Shown piece by piece: positions 10,063 through 21,900 of a stretch of DNA of 64,000 nt. Each line of letters starts with the position of its first letter. Position 1 is the stretch's first letter. Made by a program: the position numbers and the translations under genes. The DNA lies in NCBI GenBank assembly GCA_030323885.1, contig CM059188.1:116845974-116909973 (forward strand), read 5' to 3'. Origin of the DNA: Branchipolynoe longqiensis (Eukaryota; Annelida; Polychaeta; Phyllodocida; Polynoidae). The notes beneath the pieces are model-generated. The model did no database searches. It was not told the origin of the DNA and saw only the letters and a program-made list of their open reading frames with translations.

Positions 10063-10305
10063 TAATGAGGTGGTGTGGTAGTGAGGTGATGTGGTAGTGA
10101 GGTGATGTGGTAGTGAGGTGATGTGGTAGTGATGTGATGTGATAGTGAGGTGTTGTGGTAGTGAGGTGGTGTGGTAGTGAGGTGGTGTGGTAGTGAGGTG
10201 GTGTGGTAATGAGGTGGTGTGATGTTGATGTAGTATTGTAATATGGTATGGATGTGTGGATGTGTGGATGTGAGGATGTGTGGATGGGTGGATGTGTGGT
10301 GAGGT
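10063..10305 (+). repeat. 16-bp GTGATGTGGTAGTGAG and 8-bp GATGTGTG minisatellites
   Basis: Tandem 'gaggtgatgtggtagt' units run to about 10225, then 'tggatgtgtggatgtg' units follow. The array starts exactly where the LINE-A copy is truncated. Confidence 0.85.
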
Positions 10306-10349
10306 CAAATATATGGTAAGAAGATAGTACCTAGCTGGGGAGAGTATAT

Positions 10350-10688
10350 CCCTTCAGGTTTAAAAGGGGTTTGGTTTAAAATGGGGCTTTTCACAATGCG
10401 CATGCATTTCTGTCTGATTGAGACTGTAACCATGTTTAATAATTTGTTAATTGCTTGTTAACTTGTTAGTGCACAGGATAATACATACTATCAAGCATAA
10501 AATAGTCACTACAATGATTCCTGAAGGAATCCTTGCTTGTCTCGCCCTACATTTCCAGAGAACTCCTCGCCAGACAGAAACAAGCTAGGAATTGGGATAA
10601 GACTTCAGGCTTGCCATTCAACTTTGATGCATGCGCATTGCGAAAAGCCGCCTTTTAAGTCAGGTACCTTTTTTAACTGCGACAACGG
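10350..10688 (-). mobile_element. M3 inverted-repeat element, copy a
   Basis: Subterminal inverted repeats 'ggtttaaaatggggc' with 'caatgcgcatgca' near the left end, and the inverse near 10620-10688 ending at aactgcgacaacgg. Internal sequence matches 19919-20281 and, inverted, 40740-41067. A short frame in the middle (minus strand) encodes the conserved peptide discussed in the findings. Confidence 0.75.
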
Positions 10689-10884
10689 CACAAACCATCT
10701 ATATAGTTGATTCATATGGAGGCCATTTTTGCTCGGATTTTAATCAGGATTCTCTAGGTGGGAGTGAATATTATATTTTAGTTGTGGGTTGGCCAGGAAT
10801 GTGGTACCGCACTGAGGTTGCTTACACGGGCAGTGTCTCTCATTGGCCGCTATATTAATTACCTCAGAATGGATGTCAGCATTG

Positions 10885-11090
10885 CTTGTTTGTTGGATTT
10901 CTACGTGCTAGCAACATCTAAGGCCATATCAGGATGGGTACTGACTTGTGACAGTGGCCACTCATGGCAACTTCATAGTATTGCCCCACTGGGAGATCAG
11001 GCCACTGGCACCATGGCCCAATATCCCACTCAGTCACATTATCCAGATACTGAGCTTTTAACCAGTCCTTGCCCTCTCCTACTAATTGAA
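10885..11090 (-). mobile_element. SINE-1 3' half
   Basis: Tail and middle body on minus (ctacgtgctagcaacatcta to 'ccagtccttgccctctccta'). The head is missing. Confidence 0.8.
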
Positions 11091-11407
11091 AACAGAACGA
11101 GACAGTAGCATAAAGTGGCAATTTTAATTCTTTCTATCTTAGCTTGTTACATTACTCTTCCATGATGAGATGACCTTAGATATTTCAAGGATTACAGGCA
11201 CTTAACCCTATCGATACATCATATTAGTTGGGTGGGTGGGACGGCAAATCTGGGCGGCAGAAGTACGTCCTCTCGGTTTGAAAAGTCTGGTCGAAGTGAA
11301 TATCTCCAGTGCCACGTCATCGGCTTTGACTGGAAATCACTATAGGTGGCGCGTCAATCGGCGGCCATTTTAGTTCTAAAAGTGAATATAGATGTCGCCA
11401 CCAGTCT

Positions 11408-11488
11408 GATTTTAATGCCAAGCGTCAGACTAGGTAGCAACAAGTATCATTTCTATGACTCGCCTGGCATTCAAACTCCTGACATTCC
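11408..11488 (-). mobile_element. SINE-1 fragment that runs into the 44-bp satellite
   Basis: Minus-strand SINE body (taatgccaagcgtcagacta, 'ggtagcaacaagtatcattt') and the box-B side of the head (attcaaactcctgacattcc). The next bases, 'acatgggaagcctgcgctct', are both the SINE anticodon-arm region and the first satellite unit. Confidence 0.85.
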
Positions 11489-14400
11489 ACATGGGAAGCC
11501 TGCGCTCTACCGATTGGGCTACCACATCCATATTGTGGGAAGCCTGCGCTCTACCGATTGGGCCACCTCATCCATATTGTGGGAAGCCTGTGCTCTACTG
11601 ATTGGGCCACCTCATCCATATTGTGGGAAGCCTGCGCTCTACTGATTGGGCCAGCTCATCCATATTGTGGGAAGCCTGTGCTCTACTGATTGGGCCACCT
11701 CATCCATATTGTGGGAAGCCTGCGCTCTACTGATTGGGCCACCTCATCCATATTGTGGGAAGCCTGTGCTCTACTGATTGGGCCACCTCATCCATATTGT
11801 GGGAAGCCTGCGCTCTACCGATTGGGCCACCTCATCCATATTGTGGGAAGCCTGTGCTCTACTGATTGGGCCACCTCATCCATATTGTGGGAAGCCTGTG
11901 CTCTACTGATTGGGCCACCGCATCCATATTGTGGGAAGCCTGCGCTCTACTGATTGGGCCACCTCATCCATATTGTGGGAAGCCTGCGCTCTACTGATTG
12001 GGCCACCTCATCCATATTGTGGGAAGCCTGCGCTCTACTGATTGGGCCACCTCATTCATATTGTGGGAAGCCTGCGCTCTACTGATTGGGCCACCGCATC
12101 CATATTGTGGGAAGCCTGCGCTCTACTGATTGGGCCACCTCATCCATATTGTGGGAAGCCTGTGCTCTACTGATTGGGCCACCTCATCCATATTGTGGGA
12201 AGCCTGCGCTCTACTGATTGGGCCACCGCATCCATATTGTGGGAAGCCTGCGCTCTACTGATTGGGCCACCGCATCCATATTGTGGGAAGCCTGCGCTCT
12301 ACTGATTGGGCCACCGCATCCATATTGTGGGAAGCCTGTGCTCTACTGATTGGCCCACCGCATCCATATTGTGGGAAGCCTGCACTCTACTGATTGGGCC
12401 ACCGCATCCATATTGTGGGAAGCCTGTGCTCTACTGATTGGGCCACCGCATCCATATTGTGGGAAGCCTGCACTCTACCGATTGGGCCACCGCATCCATA
12501 TTGTGGGAAGCCTGCGCTCTACTGATTGGGCCACTGCATCCATATTGTGGGAAGCCTGCGCTCTACAATTAGCCACTGCATCCATATTGTGGGAAGCCTG
12601 TGCTCTACTGATTGGGCCACCGCATCCATATTGTGGGAAGCCTGTGCTCTACTGATTGGGCCACTGCATCCATATTGTGGGAAGCATGCGCTCTACCGAT
12701 TGAGACACCGCATCCATATTGTGGGAAGCTTGCGCTCTACGGATTGGGCCACTGCATCCATATTGTGTGGAACCTGCGCGCTACTGATTGGGCCACCGCA
12801 TCCATATTGTGTGGAACCTGCGCTCTACCGATTGAGGCACCGCATCCATATTGTGGGAAGCCTGCGCTCTACTGATTGGGCTACCACATCCATATTATGG
12901 GAAGCCTGCACTCTACCGATTGGCCCACCGCATCCATATTGTGGGAAGCCTGTGCTCTACTGATTGGCCCACCGCATCCATATTGTGGGAAGCCTGCGCT
13001 CTACTGATTGGCCCACCGCATCCATATTGTGTGAAGCCTGTGCTCTACCGATTGGGCTACCACATCCATATTATGGGAAGCCTGCACTCTACCGATTGGC
13101 CCACCGCATCCATACTGTGGGAAGCCTGCGCTCTACGGATTGGGCCACTGCATCCATATTGTGGGAAGCCTGCGCTCTACCAATTTAGCCACTGCATCCA
13201 TATTGTGTGGAACCTGCGCTCTACCGATTGAGGCACCGCATCCATATTGTGGGAAGCCTGCGCTCTACTGATTGGGCTACCACATCCATATTATGGGAAG
13301 CCTGCACTCTACCGATTGGCCCACCGCATCCATATTGTGGGAAGCCTGTGCTCTACTGATTGGCCCACCGCATCCATATTGTGGGAAGCCTGTGCTCTAC
13401 TGATTGGCCCACCGCATCCATATTGTGTGAAGCCTGTGCACTACTGATTGGCCCACCGCATCCATATTGTGGGAAGCCTGTGCTCTACTGATTGGGCCAC
13501 CGCATCCATATTGTGGGAAGCCTGTGCTCTACTGATTGGGCCACCGCATCCATATTGTGGGAAGCCTGCACTCTACCGATTGGCCCACCGCATTCATATT
13601 GTGGGAAGCCTGTGCTCTACTGATTGGGCCACCGCATCCATATTGTGTGGAACCTGCACTCTACCGATTGGGCTACCACATCCATATTATGGGAAGCCTG
13701 CACTCTACCGATTGGGCCACCGCATCCATATGGTGGGAAGCCTGCGCTCTACCGATTGGGCCACCGCATCCATATGGTGGGAAGCCTGTGCTCTACTGAT
13801 TGGGCCACCGCATCCATACTGTGGGAAGCCTGCGCTCTACCGATTGGGCCACTGCATCCATATTGTGGGAAGCCTTCACTCTACCGATTGAGCCACCGCA
13901 TCCATATTGTGGGAAGCCTGCGCTCTACCGATTGGGCCACCACATCCATATTGTGTGGAACCTGCGCTCTACCGATTGGGCCACTGCATCCATATTGTGT
14001 GGAACCTGCGCTCTACCGATTGGGCCACCGCATCCATATTGTGTGGAACCTGTGCTCTACCGATTGGGCTACCACATCCATATTATGGGAAGCCTGCACT
14101 CTACCGATTGGCCCACCGCATCCATATGGAGGGAAGCCTGCGCTCTACTGATTGGGCCACCGCATCCATATTGTGGGAAGCCTGCGCTCTACTGATTGGG
14201 CCACCGCATCCATACTGTGGGAAGCCTGCGCTCTACGGATTGGGCCACTGCATCCATATTGTGGGAAGCCTGCGCTCTACCAATTTAGCCACTGCATCCA
14301 TGTTGTGTGGAACCTGCGCTCTACCGATTGAGGCACCGCATCCATATTGTGGGAAGCCTGCGCTCTACTGATTGGGCTACCACATCCATATTATGGGAAG

Positions 14401-15360
14401 CCTGCACTCTACCGATTGGCCCACCGCATCCATATGGTGGGAAGCCTGCGCTCTACCGATTGGGCCACCGCATGCATATTGTGGGAAGCCTGCGCTCTAC
14501 TGATTGGGCCACCGCATCCATACTGTGGGAAGCCTGCGCTCTACCGATTGGGCCACTGTATCCATATTGTGGGAAGCCTGCGCTGTACCAATTTAGCCAC
14601 TGCATCCATATTGTGTGGAACCTGCGCTCTACCGATTGAGGCACCGCATCCATATTGTGGGAAGCCTGCGCTCTACTGATTGGGCTACCACATCCATATT
14701 ATGGGAAGCCTGCACTCTACCGATTGGCCCACCGCATCCATATGGTGGGAAGCCTGCGCTCTACCGATTGGGCCACCGCATGCATATTGTGGGAAGCCTG
14801 CGCTCTACTGATTGGGCCACCGCATCCATACTGTGGGAAGCCTGCGCTCTACCGATTGGGCCACTGCATCCATATTGTGGGAAGCCTGTGCTCTACCAAT
14901 TGAGCCACTGCATCCATATTGTGTGGAACCTGCGCTCTACTGATTGAGCCACCGCATCCATATTGTGGGAAGCCTGCGCTCTACTGATTGAGCCACGCAT
15001 CCATACTGTGGGAAGCCTGCGCTCTACCGATTGGGCCACCTCATCCATATTGTGGGAAGCCTGCGCTCTACCGATTGAGCCACCACATCCATACTGTGGG
15101 AAGCCTGCGCTCTACCGATTGGGCCACCACATCCATATTGTGGGAAGTCTGCGCTCTACCAATTGGGCCACCGCATCCATACTGTGGGAAGTCTGCGCTC
15201 TACCGATTGGGCCACCTCATCCATATTGTGGGAAGCCTGCGCTCTACCAATTGGGCCACCGCATCCATACTGTGGGAAGCCTGCGCTCTACCGATTGAGC
15301 CACCTCATCCATATTGTGGGAAGCCTGCGCTCTACCGATTAAGCCACCGCATCCATATTG
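11489..15360 (-). repeat. 44-bp satellite made from the SINE-1 tRNA-like head
   Basis: About 88 head-to-tail copies of a 44-bp unit; one 20-base part is 'gggaagcctgcgctctactg', followed by attgggccac and cgcatccatattgt. On the minus strand each unit reads as the 5' part of the SINE head: GTGGCC-NAATNGGTAGAGCGC (box A-like) plus the anticodon-arm region. Boundary marks at 12805, 13201, 14301 and 14609 are separated by exact multiples of 44. Because 44 is not divisible by 3, the frames shift each unit and give the many false ORFs here. Confidence 0.95.
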
Positions 15361-15486
15361 TACATAACATTGGCAATGCACACCTGGCTCCCTAGGCACA
15401 TCAGCTGGATGCAAAATGCCTCAATGCATCTTCTTGTCATTATCTGTGTGGTTGGATTATCGTGCAAGAAACATTACATACGCGCC

Positions 15487-15901
15487 TAGATAACAGATCA
15501 CCCCATAGTTGCAGTAGGGGTGAAAACCAACCCATTAGAAAAACTGGCAACGAAATTCAACATGGTGGGGAAATTAACTGAGCTGATAAATTCTTAATTT
15601 AAGAAGCAAAATATATTCTTTATACACTTCTTCGTATTTCCCCACTACGTTTGAATTGAAAAAAATAAAATAAAACATGTAGTTTAATAGACTTTGATAG
15701 TGAAATCGATGTCGTATTACCAGCGCATTCTTATCTTTTTGCATTTTCTCTTATTTCACCAACTCTCTGCCAATATAAGTAGCCATTTGATACTGGAAGC
15801 ATAGATTGTACTTTCTGTTCCATACTAAAGCTATTTTCGCCCGTATTCAGACTACGTTGTTGTTCACCCCTACTACAAGTACGGGGTGAATCTTTTATCC
15901 A
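15487..15901 (+). mobile_element. M2 MITE with 9-bp target duplication, copy 1
   Basis: Starts tagataacagatcacccc and ends with ggggtgaatcttttatcca, an inverted repeat. The flanks are atacgcgcc (15478-15486) and atgcgtgcc (15902-15910), differing by two transitions. Length is 415 bp, the same as the copy at 39874. No ORF. Confidence 0.85.
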
Positions 15902-15910
15902 ATGCGTGCC

Positions 15911-16317
15911 GCTGCCACTGAGTGCCAGCGCACCTTGTGTACATAGCAGCACATTGGATAAGGTCTGCAATCATCATGTCGTGGCTTCTCCATTATCGCC
16001 CACACGCGATTGCTGCTTCGAAATCTGTTGGGGGGGAAATTTGCCCCACGGGCGACAACTCGATATAGTCGATTCATCGTCTGGATCTCACTGCAGTCAC
16101 AGGTTTCAGGGTCGTTGTTCCAGCTTGCATGTTTACGTGAGACCTGAAAATTGACCCACTCACTCACAGCGCATGCTATTGAACCTTTTCTTTATGAATA
16201 TCATGAAAGACTGCACTGCCGACGAACTCGATCAGCAAAACATAGAAGAATGTTTGCGTCAGTACAATTGATGAGGGTGTATGTGATATAGCACAAGGCA
16301 TAGTGATCATCCTATGT
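15911..16317. other. No gene seen
   Basis: Unique-looking non-coding sequence with a short G-run at 16029-16036. Nothing recognised. Confidence 0.4.
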
Positions 16318-16627
16318 TTGGTTGTTGGAGTTTCACGTCCTGGCAACATCTAAGTACCGACTTGTGACAGTGCACACTCATGGTGAGTTTGTACTGATGC
16401 CCCTGGGAAATCAGCCCGTTGGCACCATGACCCGATATCCCACACTGTCACATCATTGTGATACCGTGCTAACCAGTCCTTACCCTATCCTAGTAATGCC
16501 GAGCACCAGGCTGGGTCGCGACAAGTATCAATTTTGAAAGTCATCGGTTTGACTCAGCTGACATTCAAACTCCTGACCTTCCGCATGGTAAGCCTGTGTT
16601 CCAGTGATTTGGCCTCCGCGTCTGTGT
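16318..16627 (-). mobile_element. SINE-1 near full-length, class I head
   Basis: Tail (ggagtttcacgtcctggcaa), body and head remnant (accttccgcatggtaagcct, 'ggcctccgcgtc'). The tail lacks the usual 'ggtcatatcagg' segment. Confidence 0.8.
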
Positions 16628-16884
16628 CTGGTCGATGCTGGGGTCTACTCTTCGCCACACTTGCTCACCGCTTCATTCCCTTCAGTCCTACCCTTAGACG
16701 CCCATCGCTCTCCGTTCAAATAACCCCCATGCCCCATACTATTACATGACCCCTTGAAGGTTAACCCCAGCCATTACCCCCTCCGCCCCCCCACCCGATA
16801 TCAAATCATGCCTCCATTCCCTGGTCATCCACAGTCGTCTACGCACGCCATTTCCCCACAGGCTGTCGGCTCTCCCTTTGAGGG

Positions 16885-17035
16885 GCGGCCGGCGGGTGGG
16901 GAGGCGGGGAGGCAGGGAGGCGGGGAGGCGGGGAGGCGGGGAGGCGGGGAGGCGGGGAGGCGGGGAGGCGGGGAGGCGGGGAGGCGGGGAGGCAGGGAGG
17001 CAGGGAGGCGGGCTGGCGGGGGAGGGTGTGGAGGG
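16885..17035 (+). repeat. 8-bp GGCGGGGA minisatellite
   Basis: About 15 units of 'ggcggggaggcggggaggca'-type sequence. It is G-quadruplex-prone on the plus strand. It is followed by irregular repeats of 'gtggcttc'. Confidence 0.9.
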
Positions 17036-17189
17036 GGGTGCTTCCCGTGTGGCTTCTCGTGTGGCTTCAGGAGTGGCTTCCCGAGTGGTGGCTTTGGTGT
17101 GTGAGCAGCCAACGCTATCCCCGGCCTTTTCCTCCACCCCCTCCTACATACACATCAACCGGACGGGCCAGCAGGTGGCGAGCGTGACT

Positions 17190-17750
17190 GTGTGTGTGTG
17201 GGGGGGGGGGGGGAGTGGGGGAAGGGGGGGGGGCGGATGCTGGGTGTGTGAGTGAATAGGCGAGCCAGCCAGCTGCCTGGCCGGCCCTGCCAGCAGATAG
17301 TCCGGGGGGGGGGGGGGCCCATCCATAAAGTAACACTTCCACCCTGAGGGGGGGGGGGGGGGGGGAGAGCACATCTATCATGCAATACTACCACGGGGGG
17401 GGGGGGGGGCGGCACGTCTATAAAGTAACACTTCCAAGGGGGGGAGCACATTCATAAAGTAACACTTCCACGGGAGGGGGGGGGGGCGTCTATAAAGTAA
17501 TTCTTCCATGGGGAGGGGGCACGTCTATAATGTAGCACTTTGATAGCGGGGGGGAGGGGGGCACGTCTATGAAGTAACACTGCACCGGGAGAGGACACGT
17601 CTATTATTTAACACTTCCATAGGGGGGGGGGGGCGTCTGTAAAGTAACTCTTCCATGGAGGGGGCACGTCTATAATGTAACATTTCCATAGGGGGGAACG
17701 TCTGTAAAATAACTCTTCCACGGAGGGGGGCACATCCATAATGAACATGA
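17190..17750 (+). repeat. 35-45-bp VNTR with a long G-run in each unit
   Basis: About a dozen units contain 'acgtctataaagtaacactt', 'cca', and then 5 to about 19 consecutive G. The spacer is conserved while G-run length varies. Confidence 0.9.
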
Positions 17751-18180
17751 ACACACACGGAAACATGAACACACAGACACACAATGACACATGGACACAC
17801 AGACAGACACATACATAGACATACACAGACACACACAGACACACATGAACACACAAAGGCACACACGGACACACACACATAAGAACACACAGACACACAC
17901 AATCACATAAATACACACATACACACACGCACACGTGAAGACACACGGACACATGAACACACATACACATACGGACACTCACGGACACATATTAACACAC
18001 ACAGGCACACATTAACACACACGGACATGCATGAACACACATACACATACGGACACTCACGGACACAAACAGACACATTAACACACATGAACACACACGT
18101 ACACACAGCTACCCATGAACACACAGACACACATGAACACACATACACACATGAACACACACAGACACACACACATATAT
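17745..18180 (+). repeat. ACACAC/GGACAC cryptic repeat
   Basis: Degenerate 'gaacacacacggacacac' sequence with local duplications of 'catacacatacggacactca' (about 17960 and 18040). The cysteine- and valine-rich minus frames are repeat translations. Confidence 0.9.
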
Positions 18181-18464
18181 AAGAACCTATACCACGGTGA
18201 GATAACGAGATGTGTTTTGTCCGCGTTCTGCGATCTGTCTGAATCAATAGAATCTTACCTCGGGGCCACACCTTAATGATGGTTTGTGGTGAGTCTCGTT
18301 GAGATAGTGAGATCAGCAGTGGACTGATCTCGTCTGTAATATACCGACAAAAGCATCTAATAGCAAACGGCTGTCCGTCAGCTCCTCGTTATCCTAGTAA
18401 CAAGGGTAATTTGAGCCAGTAGGTGGTAGCACCATAAGCAACTTCTTAGAGCTATTGATTAGGG

Positions 18465-18780
18465 GCACTTCGATCCGACGAACCGATAGAGCGCAGGCCT
18501 CCAGTGCGGGAGATCGAGAGTTCTGTTCCCGGTCGAGTGAAACACTAAATTGATACTTGTCGCTTCCTAGCCTGGCTCTTGGTATTAATAGGATAGGGTT
18601 TTGTGTCAGGATAATAAGACTGACACACATATTGGGTCATGGCGATGGCGGCCTGATTTCCCAGTGGGGAAGCAATATAAAGTCGTCATGAGTGCAGACT
18701 GTCACATGTCGGTACCCATCCTAATACTACTAATAGGACCTTAGATGTTGCCAGGACGTAAAATTCCAACAACCTAGCAA
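18465..18780 (+). mobile_element. SINE-1 near full-length, class I head
   Basis: Head 'gaaccgatagagcgcaggcc', 'cgagagttctgttcccggtc', body and tail (ggaccttagatgttgccagg). The middle body has a deletion after ggatagg. Confidence 0.8.
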
Positions 18781-19039
18781 ACACTACTGCATTACCTGTA
18801 GCTCCTCGTGGTTAAAGATCCAATATGTTTATTTTAATATGAATATAGCAGTTTTTTGTGGTATCCATAGACAACAACAACCTACAGACGAGAAAGGAAG
18901 AGAGGTTCACAAGTATCTGAAATCTACATAACTAGCGCCGATGTTTTCCAAAATGACGCTTGCTACCGGACACAGTCAGCTGACAGGTGGGTTTAGGTAC
19001 CAACTTGCATTGACAATGTGGGGAATGGGCAGCAGACTT

Positions 19040-19421
19040 TCCGCCTTTCTGCCTTTCCGCCTTTCCGCCTTTCCGCCTTTCCACCTCTCCGCCTCTCCAC
19101 CTCTCCGCCTCTCAGCCTCTCCACCTCTCCGCCTCTCCGCCTTTCTGCCTCTCCGCCTCTCCGCATCTCCGCCTCTCTGCCTCTCTGCCTCTCCGCCTCT
19201 CTGCCTCTCCGCCTCTCTGCCTCTCCGCCTCTCCGCCTCTCCGCCTCTCCGCCTCTCCGCCTCTCCGCCTCTCCGCCTCTCCGCCTCTCCGCCTCTCCGC
19301 CTCTCTGCCTCTCCGCCTCTCCGCCTCTCCGCTTTGCTGCCTCTCCATCTCTCCGCCTCTCTGCCTCTCCGCCTCTCCGCCTCTCCGCCTCTCCGCCTCA
19401 CCGCCTCTCCGCCTCTCCGCC
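19040..19421 (+). repeat. 8-bp TCTCCGCC minisatellite
   Basis: About 47 units of 'ctctccgcctctccgcctct' sequence. It ends exactly at the left end of the inverted-repeat element at 19422. Confidence 0.95.
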
Positions 19422-19642
19422 GAGTTCAGGGGCAAAATCACGTAAACGCCAATAAAAAAATGTAGTTTAAATAAAAGACTTTTATCTGAAGATAATTTTA
19501 ATTCTCACTAATTCTGTTCTTCATATGATAGCATGGTTATGGAGCAATGAATAAACAAAAAAGTAGGAATTAAACAAATCTACTTTTTGAAGGTTTGATT
19601 CCAATTTTTGATTGGCGTTTACATGGTTTTGCGTCTGAACTC
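19422..19642. mobile_element. MITE with about 33-bp TIRs (M4)
   Basis: The left end gagttcaggggcaaaatcac is matched inversely by the right end ending gttttgcgtctgaactc. The match continues through gtaaacgccaat. Length is 221 bp, with an AT-rich interior and no ORF. Only one copy is in the window. Confidence 0.8.
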
Positions 19643-19918
19643 TTCATTTAGTCCGAGCAGACAACGCGATGAATCGGGTGTTGATTGGTTTGATTAAGTA
19701 GTACACCGACCCTCCGCCAGGGCGTGGCTTCCTGGGGATCAAGTGTGACCTGCCCCCTGATGGCGGGCGAGCGCTGACTATCATGGCGGCCTGCAGACCA
19801 CGTGTTTGTCTAGATTTAGGCGTGTGATACCCTATCACGATGACAAGCAGGAGAGGATGGAGGGGGGGACAGGGGAGGTCACGCTTTACTAACTCGCAAT
19901 CGTCCAACTCGCCGCGCC
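19643..19918. other. No gene seen
   Basis: GC-richer unique sequence with a short G-run. No supported coding frame. Confidence 0.4.
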
Positions 19919-20281
19919 CCGGTGTCGTGGTTTGAGAGGGTACCCGGTTTAAAACGGGCCTTTTTCGCAATGCGCATGCATCAACGTCAAACAGCATTTC
20001 CGCGAGATTGAGATTGTACCCACATTTAATAACTTGTCAATTGCTTGTTAACTTGTTAGTGCAGAGGGTAATATATACAATATCAAGTATAAATTATTCA
20101 CTACGATGATACCTGAAGGAATCCTTGCTTGTCTCCCACTACATTTCCAGAAAGCTCCTCCACAGACAGAAGCAATCCAGAAATTCAGACAAGATTTCAT
20201 GCTTGCCATTCGACTTTGATTCATGCGCATTGCAAAAAGGCCCATTTTAAAACTGGCTACCTTTTCAAACTGCGACGCCTG
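19919..20281 (-). mobile_element. M3 inverted-repeat element, copy b
   Basis: Ends ccggtgtcgtggttt (left) and, inverted, the right end tgcgacgcctg. Subterminal caatgcgcatgcatcaa occurs on the left and its inverse on the right, giving about 60 bp of imperfect TIR. The interior matches copies at 10350 and 40740. Confidence 0.8.
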
Positions 20282-20805
20282 TCCAGCACCCGGCCCGGTT
20301 GAACCAACTGTTCGACAGGCGACAGGCTCCAAGCTCCACCAAGCGCGGAAGTGGTTGAGTAATGTAAAACTATTCACGCGAGTAATCCAAAAATTATATA
20401 TACGCGTCTTCTGGCGCGTTCTGTCGATCATTGGTTAGTGAGTGTGACCGCCTGCTGAACAACGGCCCCTGTCTAGACGCGGTAAATATTTAATGTGGCG
20501 ACGCGCCACCAGAGGGCGCTGCTTTAAGGCGGGCACCAGGAGGCAGCACGCGGGGGCGGGGGGGGGGGGGGCAGGAAGGATTGGGGGGAGAATGTGGCCT
20601 GAGGGCCTATTCGGGCGCAACTATTGTACTAATAGTAATACCAGCAGCCACCGGCCGAGAGAGAGAGAGAGAGACGGGGGGAGGGAGGAGAAGGGGGAGG
20701 AGAGAGGGGAGAGAGTGATGGGGAGAGAGAGGTGGGGAAGGAGAGAGCAGTGCCCTGGGAGGCTATAAAACGATGCTCATGTTCCTGCTGTTCGCTGTGG
20801 ATAAG
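20282..20805. other. GC-rich sequence and GA-rich tract, no gene seen
   Basis: Unique GC-rich part to about 20640, with a G-run at 20557-20570, then a purine tract of gagaga and ggggag at 20656-20750. Confidence 0.5.
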
Positions 20806-21158
20806 CCGGTGTCGCGGTTTAAATTCTCAGTGGGTTTAGAGTCTACACTCGAGGTTCTGCGCATACGTCAAAATCTAACGGCATTTCAGCGTATTCGATT
20901 AATAAACTTGGGCGACCCGAGCCACTTTTTGATGCACAAATGTGACGTCATCACTCCTAGCCAGCCCCAGCCAAGAGGTGGGTTAAACTTTTTGCATACG
21001 GAATGTGTTTTTGTCAACTCCAGTCATGGTGTTCTATTTGAATTTCTAGCAACTCGGGTGACCCGAGTCGCCCGGGTCATGTTAATCAAATACGCCCATG
21101 CACAGAACCCCGAGAGCGTAGACTCTAAACCCACTGAGAATCTAAACCGCAACACCGG
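20806..21158. mobile_element. M3 inverted-repeat element, subfamily d
   Basis: Left end ccggtgtcgcggtttaaatt and right end inverse (ccgcaacaccgg). The TIR continues through 'ctcagtgggtttagagtcta' on both sides, followed by a gcgcatacg/gcatgggcg segment. An interior 'actcgggtgacccgagtcgc' hairpin is present. The interior differs from copies a-c but resembles 47442-47901. Confidence 0.85.
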
Positions 21159-21189
21159 GGAAATGCTTATTTGATCAAGAAGGGGAGAG

Positions 21190-21278
21190 AGGGTGTATAT
21201 ATATAATATATAAATATATTTATTATTTAATATATATATAATATATATATTATATATATATATATACACAAATATATA
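21190..21278. repeat. TA-rich microsatellite
   Basis: Mostly alternating TA, ending directly at the TA target site of the next MITE. Confidence 0.9.
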
Positions 21279-21444
21279 CAGTAAAACCTCTCTAACCGAC
21301 CACCTCCACAGATCGACCACTTCCCTACAGCGATCGCTTTATTTGGGTCCCAACGATACCATTGTAACCATATTCTATCTCCCCAAACCGACCACCTCCG
21401 TAAAGTCGGTCCCCAAAATCGGTCGATTTAGAGAGGTTTTACTA
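21279..21444 (+). mobile_element. Pogo-like (Tc1/mariner type) MITE, copy 1
   Basis: The left TIR cagtaaaacctctctaa is mirrored by ttagagaggttttacta on the right, flanked by TA on both sides. Length is 166 bp. CAGT termini and a TA duplication fit the pogo branch of Tc1/mariner (family knowledge). A second, inverted copy is at 43255. Confidence 0.85.
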
Positions 21445-21900
21445 TACATGATGTATAAGCATTATGCAAGGATAATTAATCGGAAGCTTTCACACCTTAT
21501 TATATTCTAACTCATCTAGTACTATACTGATCTTTATTAAATTGTTCATCTATTAAAAGTATTATGCAACCGGGCTGATTGTGTCACAGCCTGCAAACTT
21601 GTCTGGCGGCCCTCACTCACTCCGCCCGCGGTTTATCCACAATATACCCTCCGCCCTCTCTCCCGCCCTCTCTCGCCCTCTCTGTATATATAAGGCTAGC
21701 CCGCTCTTATCACGAGGGGGGGGGGGGGGGGGCGAGTCGCGGAATATCTGAAACAAACAACAAAATCAGAAAAAATCAGGAAACAAAGATTGAGCTTCCT
21801 GTTGAATGCATCGGGGAAAGGTGTCCCACTTTCTATGTGTGTTTTTGAGTTGGAAATAAATACATGTTTGGTGTTGTGTGACTGCACAGCCCCCTACTTA
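21445..21900. other. No gene seen
   Basis: AT-rich then CT-rich sequence with a G-run of about 15 at 21717-21733. No domain or repeat family recognised. Confidence 0.4.

Noticed and set aside
11461..15395. Many overlapping frames of 60-175 codons repeating HIHIVGSL, STDWATAS and ILWEACAL blocks
   Set aside because: They are the three frames of the 44-bp satellite; the frame shifts every unit and no start, splice or codon signal marks a gene.
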